Assembly: GCF_001298105.1 (NCBI RefSeq)
Contig: NZ_LGJH01000161.1
Coordinates: 1-64,000, forward strand
Length of the DNA stretch: 64,000 nucleotides
Origin: Novosphingobium sp. ST904
GTDB lineage: Bacteria; Pseudomonadota; Alphaproteobacteria; Sphingomonadales; Sphingomonadaceae
Reading direction: 5' to 3'
In this document: piece after piece, positions 47,277 to 57,034 of the stretch
How positions within the stretch are numbered: the first letter of the stretch is position 1
How the letters are laid out: every line of letters begins with the position of its first letter
The notes under the pieces: model-generated
The model's input: only the letters and a program-made list of their open reading frames with translations
Database searches by the model: none
What the model was told of the DNA's origin: nothing
Translations under genes and position numbers: made by a program

Positions 47277-47403
47277 GTGCTGGCACAATTGCTTGGTATC
47301 CAGGCGGGCGTGAAGATCGGCGGGGCGAAGCGGCTCCAGGCGGCTTTTCGATTTGGCCACTGCCGGTTCTGCGTTAGGCTGTCTCTCGGAGAGGAGAGCG
47401 AGA

Positions 47404-47649
47404 ATGCAAGGCATGGGTACGGCGGACGAGGTCTGCCCGTTCGAGTTCAATTTCGACGAGAAAACCTTCAAGGTCGGCGATACGGTCAGCTACCGCGTCG
47501 GCGGGAGCCTGGAAGGGTTTCCGTTCGTCGGCACGCTGGTCGAAGTGCATGACGACCATGTCGTGATCGCCGGGGATCCCCGCGAGCCTGACAAGCGTTA
47601 TCGCGGCACGCGCGAAAGCCGCCCGCAAGTGGACTATTCCGAAATCTGA
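47404..47649 (+). CDS. Hypothetical protein with SH3-like beta fold
   Basis: Small acidic protein of 81 residues, family not recognised. The sequence FKVGDTVSYRVGGSLEGFPFVGTLVEVHDDHVVIAGDPREPD alternates like a small beta barrel (KOW/SH3-like), a visual guess only. ATG 47404 is preceded by GAGAGGAGAG; an earlier in-frame ATG at 47353 lacks such a site. It stands alone between ndk and the DUF465 gene. Confidence 0.65.
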   Translation: MQGMGTADEVCPFEFNFDEKTFKVGDTVSYRVGGSLEGFPFVGTLVEVHDDHVVIAGDPREPDKRYRGTRESRPQVDYSEI

Positions 47650-47665
47650 CGATCAGTGCCGGTCC

Positions 47666-47679
47666 TTGATCCTGCTCAA
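47666..47679. promoter_or_regulatory. FNR/FixK-like box
   Basis: TTGATCCTGCTCAA has the TTGA-N6-TCAA core of FNR/FixK sites, with one mismatch from TTGAT-N4-ATCAA. It lies 112 bases before the DUF465 gene, which could be oxygen-regulated. Confidence 0.4.
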
Positions 47680-47790
47680 GGTGGAGTTGGGCGGAACAGG
47701 GCAGCTTCGGTCAGGTTGGGGAAGCGGTACCATGCTGCCGAGGCGTATCGCCCCAGCTTTCCGTGTGTTTTCGAGCGAAGAGGATAGCCG

Positions 47791-48045
47791 ATGTCCCACA
47801 AAGCCCACGAACTCGCCGCCGAATTTCCGGACGATCTGGAAGTTCTTCACCACCTGAAGGCAACGCGCGGACATTTTGCGGTTCTTGCCGACCGCTACGA
47901 CGAAGTGAACGGCGCGATCCACCGGATCGAGGCCGAACTGGATGCCGCGTCCGACACCCGGCTTGAGGAACTGAAGAAGGAGCGGCTCTGCCTGCTGGAC
48001 CAGCTTGGCCGCATGATCCGCGATGCAGGCTCCGTCGGCGTCTGA
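47791..48045 (+). CDS. DUF465 (YdcH family) protein
   Basis: Small helical protein of 84 residues. The family pattern is clear: LKATRGHFAVLADRYDEVNGAIHRIEAEL followed by EELKKERLCLLDQLGRMI, two helices likely to pair as a coiled coil. Function is unknown. ATG 47791 follows GAAGAGG. It converges on dctD. Confidence 0.85.
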   Translation: MSHKAHELAAEFPDDLEVLHHLKATRGHFAVLADRYDEVNGAIHRIEAELDAASDTRLEELKKERLCLLDQLGRMIRDAGSVGV

Positions 48046-48080
48046 CGCGGCCGTGCCGGGTCCGGAGCCCGGCGCACCGT

Positions 48081-49391
48081 TCAATCCTTGCGCCGCAGGG
48101 CGGCAAGGTCGATCCCGTGCTTGTTGACCTTGTAATAGAAGGTCTTGCGCGGCAGATCGAGCGAGCGGATGGCCGCGCCGATCTCACCGCCGGCGGCCTG
48201 CACAGCGGCAACGATCTCATCCCGTTCGAAGGCATCGACACGCTCGGTCAGCCCCTTGTTCCGGGCGGCTGATGGCGTGGGCGATGGCTCGCCGAGGCCC
48301 AGCACGAACTGTTCCGCGAAATTGGCGAGTTCCCGCAGGTTGCCCGGCCAGTCGTGCCGTTCGAGCATCGTGCGCACCGGCGCGGTGACGGGAGGAAGCT
48401 CCCGGCCCATGCGGCTTGCGGCATCTCCGGCGAAACGGGCGAAAAGGGAGCCGATATCCTCGCGCCGTTCGCGCAGCGGGGGGATGCGCAGGCGCATGGC
48501 GGCAAGGCGGTAGAACAGCGGGGGCAGCAGGGATGGCGGCGGGCCTTCGGCGGCATCCTGGCTGGTGGAGATCACGCGCACGTCGATCGGCGTCGCCTCG
48601 CCGCGATGGCGCAGCACGCGCTGTTCGACGAAGGGCAGCAGGCGCTCCTGCAAATGCGCAGGGGCGCGGTCCACGTCGTCGAGATAGAGCGTGCCCCGAT
48701 GGGCCGCGGCGAGCCCCGGTTCGGCCAGCCCGCTTGCCGCGAACAGCGGTTCGGACAGCGCCTCGGGCATGGCGGCGCAGGCGATGGGCAGGAAGCGCTG
48801 GCGCGCCCGCTTCCCCGCGCGGTGAACGAGGCGGGCGAACAGGTCCTTTCCGGTGCCGGTCTCGCCTTCGATGAACAGGTCTATGTCGGCGTTGGCGAGG
48901 ACGGGGATCATCTCGCGCAGGCGGCGGATGGCGGGGCTTTCGCCCAGAAACACCGGGGCGTCGGTATCCTGCGCCATGGCCCGCAGGCGCCGATTTTCGA
49001 GCGTCAGCCCGCGCGCGGTGGCAGCGCGCGTGACGGCGGCGATCAGGGTGTCGGGTGCGAATGGCTTGGTGAGGAAGTCCCATGCCCCAGCTTTCAGCAT
49101 CTGCACGGCCATTTCGATGTCGCCGTGGCCGGTGACGAGCACGACCGGCAATTCCGGGTCGCGCTCGTGAAGCTGGCGGAACAGGTCTATCCCCGAGACA
49201 TGCGGCATCCGGACATCGCTGACGACCACGCCGGGCCAGTCGGCGGTGAGGGCGGCGAGGGCGGGGGGCGCAGCGGCGAAGAGTTCGACCTCGAACCCGG
49301 CAAGCCTGAGCAGTTGCGCGGTCGAGCGCGCAAGGTCTTCGTCATCCTCCACAAGGGCGACACGCCGAGGGGCGAGGGGGGCAATGGACAT
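48081..49391 (-). CDS. dctD: C4-dicarboxylate response regulator DctD, GAFTGA loop absent
   Basis: Response regulator of 436 residues. Receiver domain with phospho-acceptor Asp-59 (VVVSDVRMP), AAA+ domain with Walker A GETGTGKD and Walker B GTLYLDDVD, and a Fis-type helix-turn-helix (AIRSLDLPRKTFYYKVNKHG). The loop that contacts sigma-54 (GAFTGA, normally between ELFGHE and GTLFLDE) is missing: the protein reads EPLFAASGLAEPGLAAAHRGTLYLDD. It may therefore act on another polymerase form. It overlaps dctB by one base (TGATG), so the pair is coupled. Confidence 0.9.
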   Translation of the reverse strand: MSIAPLAPRRVALVEDDEDLARSTAQLLRLAGFEVELFAAAPPALAALTADWPGVVVSDVRMPHVSGIDLFRQLHERDPELPVVLVTGHGDIEMAVQMLKAGAWDFLTKPFAPDTLIAAVTRAATARGLTLENRRLRAMAQDTDAPVFLGESPAIRRLREMIPVLANADIDLFIEGETGTGKDLFARLVHRAGKRARQRFLPIACAAMPEALSEPLFAASGLAEPGLAAAHRGTLYLDDVDRAPAHLQERLLPFVEQRVLRHRGEATPIDVRVISTSQDAAEGPPPSLLPPLFYRLAAMRLRIPPLRERREDIGSLFARFAGDAASRMGRELPPVTAPVRTMLERHDWPGNLRELANFAEQFVLGLGEPSPTPSAARNKGLTERVDAFERDEIVAAVQAAGGEIGAAIRSLDLPRKTFYYKVNKHGIDLAALRRKD

Positions 49392-51100
49392 CAGGCCAGT
49401 CTCAATCGAAGCTCGAAGGCGGCCCCGGTTTCGCCGGGTACGAGGCGCAGCGTGCCGCCGAATTCCTGCGCGATATCCTGCGCGATCACGAGGCCAAGGC
49501 CGAGCCCTTCGGCGCGGCTGGTGGCGAAGGGGGTGAACAGGCGGTCGGCGATCTCGGGCGCGATGCCGGGCCCGTTGTCCGCTACGGTGAGGCGCAGGAT
49601 CCCGCCATCCACGGCGAGCGTGAGCGTTATGCGCGGGTCCGGGCGGCCAGCCAGCGCCTCGGTGGCATTCTGGAGCAGGTTCACGAGGATCTGCTCCAGC
49701 CGCACCTTGTCGCCCCGCACCTTGAGGTCCGCGGGAATCTCAGGGGTCTCGAAGGTCAGCGCGGCGAGGCGTTCCTTGAGCAGCAGGTGCGCGCCGTCCA
49801 GCACTTCGGCCAGGGGCACGGCGCTTTCCCCGCCGCTGCTCTTGCGCGCGAACCCGCGCAACTGCGCGGTGATGACACCGATGCGCTCGGCCAGACGGTC
49901 TATCGCGGTGAGGTTCTCGCGAACGTCGGCGGCGGCGCCGAGGTCCAGCAACTGTCCCGCCGAACTGGCGTAATTGCGGATGGCGGCAACGGGCTGGGCG
50001 GTTTCGTGCGCGACGCTGGCGGTAACCTGACCCAGCGTGGCGAGGCGATTGGCGAGGCGCAGTTCCTCGCGCAGGAGGGCGGCGCGCTGTTCGAGCGCGG
50101 CGCGTTCTTCCATTTCCCGGCGCAGTTCCGCTGTACGTTCGGTGACGGCGGCTTCGAGCAGCGCGGTGCGTTCGCGGCGGCGGCGGCTTTGCTGGGCCAG
50201 CCACCAGAGCGCACAGACCGCGACAAGCGCGAGCGTGGCCGCGACGGCCTGCGCGCTGCGCATGGGCGTGGTAACGGCGACGCGGATTGGCAGGGCCAGG
50301 TTCACCCGCCACTGGTCGCGGTTGGGCGGGCTGGTGGCGAGAAGGAGCCGCGCCCTCCGTCCCGGAATGCGCAGAAATCCGTCACCGTCCGTGCCGTAAG
50401 GGGCCGTGGTCAGACCCGGAATGCCGATATCGCCCGCGATCGCTTTCTGCCGGGCGGGATCGATCGGACGGGTCATGGCGAACCGCCAGTCGGCCCGGCT
50501 GGCGACCAGGATCACGCCATCGCGGTTGGTCACGAAAGTCTCGCCGCCCGCGGTGCGCCACTGGGCCTCGATCCGGTCGAAATCGAGCTTGATGACGATC
50601 ACGCAGTCCCCGGCCGCCTTGCGCGCGAGGTAGAGCCCGGCGCGATGGCTGACGGTGCCGAGCGCGAACTGGGCGCCGTCGCCGTGCCTGCGGGCATCGC
50701 GGTAATAGCGGCGGAAGCGATAGTCGCGGCCGACGAAACTGTCCGAGCGGCGCCAGTTGCTGGCGGAAATCGCGAAGCCGTCGTCACCGACGAGGTATAT
50801 GGCGGAGGCCCCGATCTGGCTTGCGAAGGCTTCGAGCTTGGCATTCAGCCGGCGGTCCGCGCCGGGCTCGCCACTGGCGGCGGCGATCACGTCACGGTCG
50901 TCTGCGAGGGTCTGGGGAAGCAGGCGGAAGCGGGCGATCTCGCTTTCCAGCAACGACTGGCGCAGGCGCGCGTCGGCTTCTACCGACGCCGAGAAAGCGG
51001 TGGTGGCCCGCTGTCTCACGATCTCACCCGCGATGCCGCCGGCGATCAAAGCGGCAGCGATTGCGGCGAGCGTCCAGTAGAGGGTGTGGCGGCGATTCAC
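49391..51100 (-). CDS. dctB: C4-dicarboxylate sensor histidine kinase DctB
   Basis: Membrane sensor kinase of about 569 residues. Two transmembrane helices (LYWTLAAIAAALIAGGIAG and AVAATLALVAVCALWWLAQ) flank a periplasmic PAS/Cache sensor (GASAIYLVGDDGFAISASNW, VGRDYRFRRYYRDA). A short coiled coil leads to the phospho-His box SVAHETAQPVAAIRNYA and an ATPase domain (NLLQNATEAL, VADNGPGIAP, GLGLGLVIAQ). GTG 51100 is chosen; an ATG at 51148 would start inside the repeat region. It probably detects succinate, fumarate or malate and phosphorylates DctD. Confidence 0.88.
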   Translation of the reverse strand: MNRRHTLYWTLAAIAAALIAGGIAGEIVRQRATTAFSASVEADARLRQSLLESEIARFRLLPQTLADDRDVIAAASGEPGADRRLNAKLEAFASQIGASAIYLVGDDGFAISASNWRRSDSFVGRDYRFRRYYRDARRHGDGAQFALGTVSHRAGLYLARKAAGDCVIVIKLDFDRIEAQWRTAGGETFVTNRDGVILVASRADWRFAMTRPIDPARQKAIAGDIGIPGLTTAPYGTDGDGFLRIPGRRARLLLATSPPNRDQWRVNLALPIRVAVTTPMRSAQAVAATLALVAVCALWWLAQQSRRRRERTALLEAAVTERTAELRREMEERAALEQRAALLREELRLANRLATLGQVTASVAHETAQPVAAIRNYASSAGQLLDLGAAADVRENLTAIDRLAERIGVITAQLRGFARKSSGGESAVPLAEVLDGAHLLLKERLAALTFETPEIPADLKVRGDKVRLEQILVNLLQNATEALAGRPDPRITLTLAVDGGILRLTVADNGPGIAPEIADRLFTPFATSRAEGLGLGLVIAQDIAQEFGGTLRLVPGETGAAFELRLRLA

Positions 51101-51129
51101 TCCCGGCAATCTAGGCCCGGCCGCAGCGA

Positions 51130-51168
51130 TGTGCAACTTTCGGCACATCGCTGCACTGCAATGTGCCG
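51130..51168. promoter_or_regulatory. Overlapping dyads in the dctB-dctA intergenic region
   Basis: TGTGC-N8-GCACA (51130-51147) overlaps CGGCACAT-N12-ATGTGCCG (51141-51168), an eight-base perfect inverted repeat; GCACA recurs at 51201-51205. These TGTGC/GCACA half-sites lie between dctB and dctA and are good candidates for DctD binding. No clear -24/-12 (TGGCAC-N5-TTGC) promoter is seen before dctA. Confidence 0.55.
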
Positions 51169-51335
51169 ATTTCTGCTCGAAAGGCAGGGCGCTTCCGTTC
51201 GCACATCCCCGCAAAACAGGCATTTAGGGCGAGTGCAAAAATGTCTTTGGCCGCAGCGTGGAATCGAACAGTCTCTGCCCAGCCCGCGATAAGCATAAGT
51301 CTTGCGCGGGCAGAGAGAGGAAGAAAGGCCTGACC

Positions 51336-52657
51336 ATGCACACCACCTTGCCCGATACGCACGAATCGTCGGCGCCAAAGCGCTGGTACGGTCATCTCTA
51401 CGTGCAGGTGCTTATCGCCATCGCGGCGGGTGTGACGCTCGGCCACTTCTTTCCGGCCACCGGCGAAGCGCTGAAGCCCCTGGGCGATGCCTTCATCAAG
51501 CTGGTCAAGATGGTGATCGCCCCGGTCATCTTCCTGACCATCGTCACCGGCATTGCCTCGATGCGCGATCTCCGCTCGGTCGGGCGCGTCGCGGGCAAGG
51601 CGTTCGGCTATTTCTTCTTCTTCTCGACCCTGGCTCTGATCGTCGGGCTGGTCGTCGCGAACGTCGTTCGCCCCGGCCACGGCCTGAACATCGACCCCGC
51701 CTCGCTCGATGCCTCGAAGGTCGCACTTTACTCCGAGAAGGCACACGAAACGTCGATCACCGGGTTCCTGATGGAAATGATCCCGGACACTTTCCTCTCC
51801 TCCATGACCGAGGGTAATATCCTTCAGGTCCTGGTGATCGCCATTCTCTTCGGCATCGCGCTCGCCATGCTGGGCGACCGGGGCGCGCGTCCGCTCTCGC
51901 TGCTCGAAGACGTGTCGCTGGTGTTCTTCAAGCTGGTCTCGATCGTCATGAAGGCCGCGCCCGTCGGTGCCTTCGGCGCGATGGCCTTCACCATCGGCAA
52001 GTACGGCGTCGCAGCCTCGCCAACCTCGTGGGGCTGGTGGCGACGTTCTATCTCACCTCGGCGCTCTTCGTGGTCGTGGTGCTGGGCCTTGTCGCGCGGT
52101 TTGCCGGCTTCTCGATCTTCTCGCTGATCGCCTACCTCAAGGCCGAACTGCTGCTGGTGCTGGGCACCTCCTCCTCGGAAAGCGCGCTGCCTTCGCTGAT
52201 GGAGAAGATGGAGCGTGCCGGTTGCCCCAAGAGCATCGTCGGCCTCGTCGTGCCGACCGGCTACAGCTTCAACCTCGACGGCACCAATATCTACATGACG
52301 CTGGCGGCGCTGTTCATCGCGCAGGCTTGCAACGTGGAACTGACGCTGGGCCAGCAGGTGCTGCTGCTGGGCGTTGCCATGCTCTCGTCCAAGGGTGCGG
52401 CGGGCGTCACCGGCGCGGGCTTCATCACGCTGGCTGCCACGCTCTCGATCGTGCCTTCGGTGCCGGTCGCGGGGATGGCGCTGATCCTCGGCGTGGACCG
52501 CTTCATGTCGGAATGCCGCAGCCTGACCAACTTCATCGGCAATGCCGTGGCAACGGTCGTGGTCTCGCGCTGGGAAGGCAAGCTGGACACCGAGCGTTTC
52601 AAGGCGGTGCTCGCCAATCGTGAGCCCGCCGCCGCGGTGAGCCCCGTGCTCGTCTGA
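51336..52657 (+). CDS. dctA: C4-dicarboxylate transporter DctA (frame broken)
   Basis: Inner-membrane symporter of 440 residues for succinate, fumarate and malate with protons or sodium (DAACS family). Conserved blocks: [39 protein letters not shown] (serine-rich re-entrant loop) and [27 protein letters not shown] missing base at about 52012 breaks the frame between KYGVA and [17 protein letters not shown] 51336 follows AGAGGAAGAAAGG. It is divergent from dctBD and followed by a porin gene. Confidence 0.95.
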
Positions 52658-52669
52658 CCTGACTGCACC

Positions 52670-52685
52670 CGGGGCGAAAGCCCCG
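52670..52685 (+). other. Intercistronic GNRA hairpin between dctA and porin gene
   Basis: CGGGGC-GAAA-GCCCCG is a perfect stem with a GNRA loop, with no T tract, 16 bases before the porin ATG. It may stabilise or process the dctA transcript, or reduce expression of the downstream genes. Confidence 0.5.
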
Positions 52686-52701
52686 CACAGGAATCACGGA
52701 C

Positions 52702-54165
52702 ATGAAGACGAAGTTATCGCGGCTGCTGGCCGCCACCCTTTGCTGCGCCCCTTTCACGGCTCATGCCGAAGAGGCCCGGACCGCGAATTCGGCCACTTCC
52801 CCGGTCTATCCGGTATCCTCCAACGGCGACGGCGCCGTCACCAAAGGCTACAGCATCTCGCGCTGGGCCGAGGACTGGCGGGGCATGGCCGACAAGTCGA
52901 AGCGGGACGATCCGCTCGACCGGCTGAAGTTCCTGCCGCTCGGTGCAGACGGCGATATCTACCTCACGCTCTCGGGTGAACTGCGGCTGCGGGTGAACCA
53001 GACCACCAATCCCAACTTGCGCGAGGCCGAGGCGCAGCGGCAGGATATCAGCCGCGTCGTTGCGGGGCGCCGACCTTCATGTCGGCCCGCACTTGCGCTT
53101 CTACGGAGAGCTGGCGCATGCCGGGATCGGCGGCCGGAATATCGGAACGCCGGCCACCAGCATGCGCAACGGCCTTGTCGCCCAGCAATATTTCGCCGAG
53201 GCGAGCGGCCAGATCGCAGGGCTCGACGTGGGCGTGCGCTATGGGCGGCAGGAATTCGTCGATGGGCCCAACCTGCTGACGTCGCAGCGCGACAACAACA
53301 CGGTCCACTACACCCTGAACGGCGTTCGGGCCTGGGTGAGGGGCAAGGCGCTGCGCGCCGACGTCTTCGACCTGTGGCCCACCGCCTATGGCGAGGACGG
53401 CATCGGCGACGATCGCAGCGATCCCGAACGCCGCTTCTCCGGGGTGACGCTGGGATACGCCGTGCCCAAGGCTTTTCTGGGTGATTCGAAGATCTTCGTC
53501 GATCCCTTCCTCTGGCGGCGTCAGAACGGCGTCGGCACATGGGGAGGGCGGATCGGCCCGGCAACGCGCTGGTATGGCGGGGTCCACGTCTACGGCGATG
53601 CCGGGCGGTTCAGGTCGACTGGACGGTCAACCACCAGTGGGGCGAGTTCATCGACCAGAAGATCGATGCCTGGCAGGTGCTGCTGGCTCAGTCCTACCGG
53701 CTGGGATCGGCCAAGGCAGCGCCCCGCATCGGGTTCAGCGCGGACTATGCGAGCGGCGGCGGCGGCTATGGCGACGGGAAGCTGCGGGACGCCTATTCGC
53801 CCTTCGGCAACAACATCTACTTCAGCTATCAGCTCTACCTGACGCCTAGCAACATTCGCGCGATTGCCCCCACTTTCAGCTTCTCGCCGCTGAAGAATGT
53901 GAAAGTGAATGCCGAATACCGTTTTGCATGGCGTGACAGTGTCACGGATGCCGTCTATCGGGCGAACGGCCAACCCTTTGCCGGCACCCAGAACGGGCGG
54001 GCGCGCAAGATCGCCGAACTGGCCCGCCTCCAGGCGGTCTGGACGATCTCGCCCCGCGTTTCGTTCACCGGGCGCTACGAGCATCTCGAAGCCGGGCCCG
54101 CGCTGACCGATGCGGGTTACCGCAGCTCCGATTTTCTCGCGGGCTGGCTGAGTTTACGATTCTAG
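52702..54165 (+). CDS. Alginate-export-type outer-membrane porin (two frame breaks)
   Basis: Outer-membrane barrel of about 487 residues resembling the AlgE-like alginate export family. The signal peptide ends HAEEA; RWAEDWRGMADKSKRDDPLDRLKFLPLG, then strands such as YLTLSGELRLRVNQTTNP and VDPFLWRRQNGVGTWGG, ending DFLAGWLSLRF with the terminal Phe. The frame breaks at about 53067 (one extra G in a G4 run, SRVVAG/ADLHVGPHL) and about 53611 (one base lost, GDAGRF/QVDWTVNHQW). It follows dctA, so it may let dicarboxylates through the outer membrane. Confidence 0.85.
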
Positions 54166-54177
54166 GAAAGGTCGCAG

Positions 54178-55798
54178 ATGTCCCCCACCCGTCACGCCGC
54201 AGCCCGCGCGCTGCTCTCCGATCCTCTCACCAACAAGGGGACCGCATTCACCGCCGAGGAGCGTGACGAGTTCGGCCTGCACGGTCTGCTGCCGCCGCAT
54301 GTCGGCACGCTCGACAGCCAGATCGAACGTCGCCGCAAGGCACTGGAAGAAAAGGAAAGTGACTTCCAGCGCTACGCCTTCCTGCGCGAGCTTCAGGATT
54401 CGAACGAAGTGCTGTTCCACGCGCTGGTCCAGAGCGACCTGCCGCGCATGCTGCCGCTGGTCTACACGCCCACCGTGGGTGAGGGCTGCGAGCGCTTCAG
54501 CGAAATCTGGCGCCGTCCGCGCGGCCTCTTCCTGAGCTATCCCAACCGCGACCGCATCTCCGATATTCTCGCCGATCCTGCCTATGACCGGGTGAAGGTG
54601 ATCGTCGTCAGTGACGGCGAACGCATCCTCGGCCTGGGCGACCAGGGCGCGGGCGGCATGGGCATCCCGATCGGCAAGCTGGCGCTCTACACCGCCTGCG
54701 CGGGCATCCATCCTTCCGAAGTCCTGCCGATCCTGCTCGACCTGGGCACCGACAACCACGCCCGCCGCGAAGATCCGCTCTATGTCGGCTGGCGCGCGCC
54801 GCGCGTGCGGGGCCAGGACTACGACGATTTCGTCGAGGCCTTCGTGAGCGCCGTGGACGATCGCTTCCCCGGCGTCCTCCTCCAGTGGGAGGATTTCGCG
54901 GGCAAGAACGCCTACGATCTGCTGGGCCGCTACCGCGACCGTCTGCTGAGCTTCAACGACGATATCCAGGGCACCGCCGCCACGGCTGTCGGCACCCTGC
55001 TGGCGGCGATCCGCAAGACCGGCGTGCCGCTTACCGAGCAGCGCGTGGTCCTGTTCGGCGCGGGCGCGGCAGGCAGCGGCGTGGCCGAGATGCTGGTGCA
55101 GGCAATGATCGCCGACGGGCTGGACGAGAAGGAAGCGCGTTCGAAGATCTGGGCGGTCGATCGCGACGGCCTCATCCTTTCCGACATTCCGCGTCTGCCG
55201 CCGCAGCAGGTCAAGCTGGCGCGCGATCCGGCCGAGATCGCCAGCTGGAACGCGGGCGGGCAGAACATGATCTCGCTTCAGGAAGTCGTGGCGAACGTCC
55301 ACCCCACGGTGCTGATCGGCACGTCGGGCCAGAAGGCTTCGTTCAGCGAACGCACCATCCGCACCATGGCCGAACATGTCGAGCGGCCGGTGGTCTTCCC
55401 GCTGTCGAACCCGCTGTCGCGCGCCGAGGCGCATCCGGCGGATATCCTCGAATGGACCGGCGGCAAGGCGATCGTCGGCACCGGCAGCCCGTTCGGCACG
55501 CCCGGCGTCACGCAGGTCAACAACGTCTATGTCTTCCCCGGCGTGGCCTCGCGCGCTGGCCAGCGGGGCCACGGCAATCAGTGACGGCATGTTCATGGTC
55601 GCGGCGCGCCGTCTGGGCGAGCTGAGCCAGGGCGAGAACGGCCTGCTTCCCGCCGTTACCGAGCTGCGGGACGTGGCGCTGGAGATCGCCGTGGTCGTGG
55701 CCGCGCAGGCACAGGCCGAGGGTCTCGCCACGGCGGCACCCGAAGAACTGACCCGCGAAAGCATCGCGCAAAGCATGTGGCAGGCTGTCTACAACTGA
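54178..55798 (+). CDS. NAD-type malic enzyme, large form (frame broken)
   Basis: Decarboxylates malate to pyruvate, about 540 residues, the size of MaeA-like enzymes. Motifs: LVYTPTVGEGCERFSEIW, VVSDGERILGLGDQGAGGMGIPIGKLALY, FNDDIQGTAATAVGTLLAA and the NAD-binding FGAGAAGSGVAEML. The 3' part is out of frame from about 55560 (two missing bases or one extra) around FPGV...ALASGATAISDGMFMVAARRL. The gene starts 12 bases after the porin stop. With dctA and the porin it makes a route from external malate to pyruvate. Confidence 0.92.
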
Positions 55799-55827
55799 AC
55801 CTGACACCATACTGAAAGGCACTGAAC

Positions 55828-56916
55828 ATGGCCCTGGCGACCGATACCCTGAAGGCAGGCCTTCTCGGCTACGGCTATGCCGGGGCCACGTTTCATGCAC
55901 CGCTGATCCGGGCGGTGCCGGGCCTCGATCCGACCCATTTCGCGAGCCGCCAGCCCGATGCGATCCGCGCGCATTTTCCCGATGCGGCGATCCATGACGA
56001 TCCGGCCGCGGTGCTCGGCGATCCTTCGGTCGATCTCGTTGTTGTCGCCACGCCGAACGCCACGCATTTCCCGCTGGCGCAGGCAGCGCTTCGGGCCGGC
56101 AAGAGCGTGGTCGTCGACAAGCCCTTCACGCTGGACCTTGCCGAAGCCCGGGCGCTGATCGCGCTGGCGGAGGAAACCGGCGGGCAGCTCACGGTCTTTC
56201 ACAATCGCCGCTGGGACAGCGATTTTCGCACTGTACGCAAGGCCGTAGATGCAGGGCTGGTCGGCATGCCGGCGCATCTTGAAATCCACTTCGACCGCTT
56301 CCGCCCGCAAGTCCGGGACCGCTGGCGGGAATCCGGCGGTCCGGGAGGCGGCGTGTGGTTCGACCTCGGGCCTCACCTTGCCGATCAGGCCCTGCTGCTG
56401 ATGGGGCTGCCGCTGCAGGTGACCGCCTCTCTCGCCCTCCAGCGCGAGGGTGCGCGCAGTGACGACTGGGCCCATGTCGTGCTTGGCTTCGAGGGAGACC
56501 GGCGCGCCATTCTCCATGCCTCGATGCTGGTGGCGGGCGGGGTTCCGCGCTTCATCGTCCACGGCACTGCGGGCAGCGCGGTGAAGCAGGGGATGGACGT
56601 GCAGGAAGGCCAGCTCCTTGCCGGCATGGCGCCCGGAGCGCCCGGCTGGGGCATCGATCCCGATCCGCTGGTGATCTACAATGCCGAAGGACAGGCCAGC
56701 CGGGTTCCGGCCGAGCCGGGCGACCAGCGCGAATTCTACCGCCTCGTCGCCGAGGCCATGCGGGGCAGGGCGCCCAACCCGGTCCCGCCGATCCAGTCCC
56801 TGGCGGTCATGGCGGTGATCGAGGCGGCGCAGCAATCCGCTGCCGAAGGGCGCACCGTTGACCTGCCGCTGACCGAGGCGGAACGACAGGCCTGGGCCGC
56901 CAGCTTCCGGGACTGA
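55828..56916 (+). CDS. Gfo/Idh/MocA family oxidoreductase
   Basis: NAD(P)-dependent oxidoreductase of 362 residues. Rossmann start KAGLLGYGYAGATFHAPLI, then VVVATPNATHFPLAQAALRAGKSVVVDKPFTLDLAEAR with the conserved EKP-type lysine (DKP here) and NRRWDSDF, as in the YvaA/scyllo-inositol branch. It lies 29 bases after the malic enzyme on the same strand, but no link to dicarboxylate use is evident. Substrate likely a sugar or polyol; not certain. Confidence 0.9.
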   Translation: MALATDTLKAGLLGYGYAGATFHAPLIRAVPGLDPTHFASRQPDAIRAHFPDAAIHDDPAAVLGDPSVDLVVVATPNATHFPLAQAALRAGKSVVVDKPFTLDLAEARALIALAEETGGQLTVFHNRRWDSDFRTVRKAVDAGLVGMPAHLEIHFDRFRPQVRDRWRESGGPGGGVWFDLGPHLADQALLLMGLPLQVTASLALQREGARSDDWAHVVLGFEGDRRAILHASMLVAGGVPRFIVHGTAGSAVKQGMDVQEGQLLAGMAPGAPGWGIDPDPLVIYNAEGQASRVPAEPGDQREFYRLVAEAMRGRAPNPVPPIQSLAVMAVIEAAQQSAAEGRTVDLPLTEAERQAWAASFRD

Positions 56917-57034
56917 CGCGCGCCGGGGCTCCAGCCGAATTATCGACAGGCGACCAGACGGACGGACCGGCGTTTGGCGGACCGTTCGCTTCGCGGATGC
57001 TGGCGGCAGGGTCGCCGCGTCAGGGGGAGTGTCG

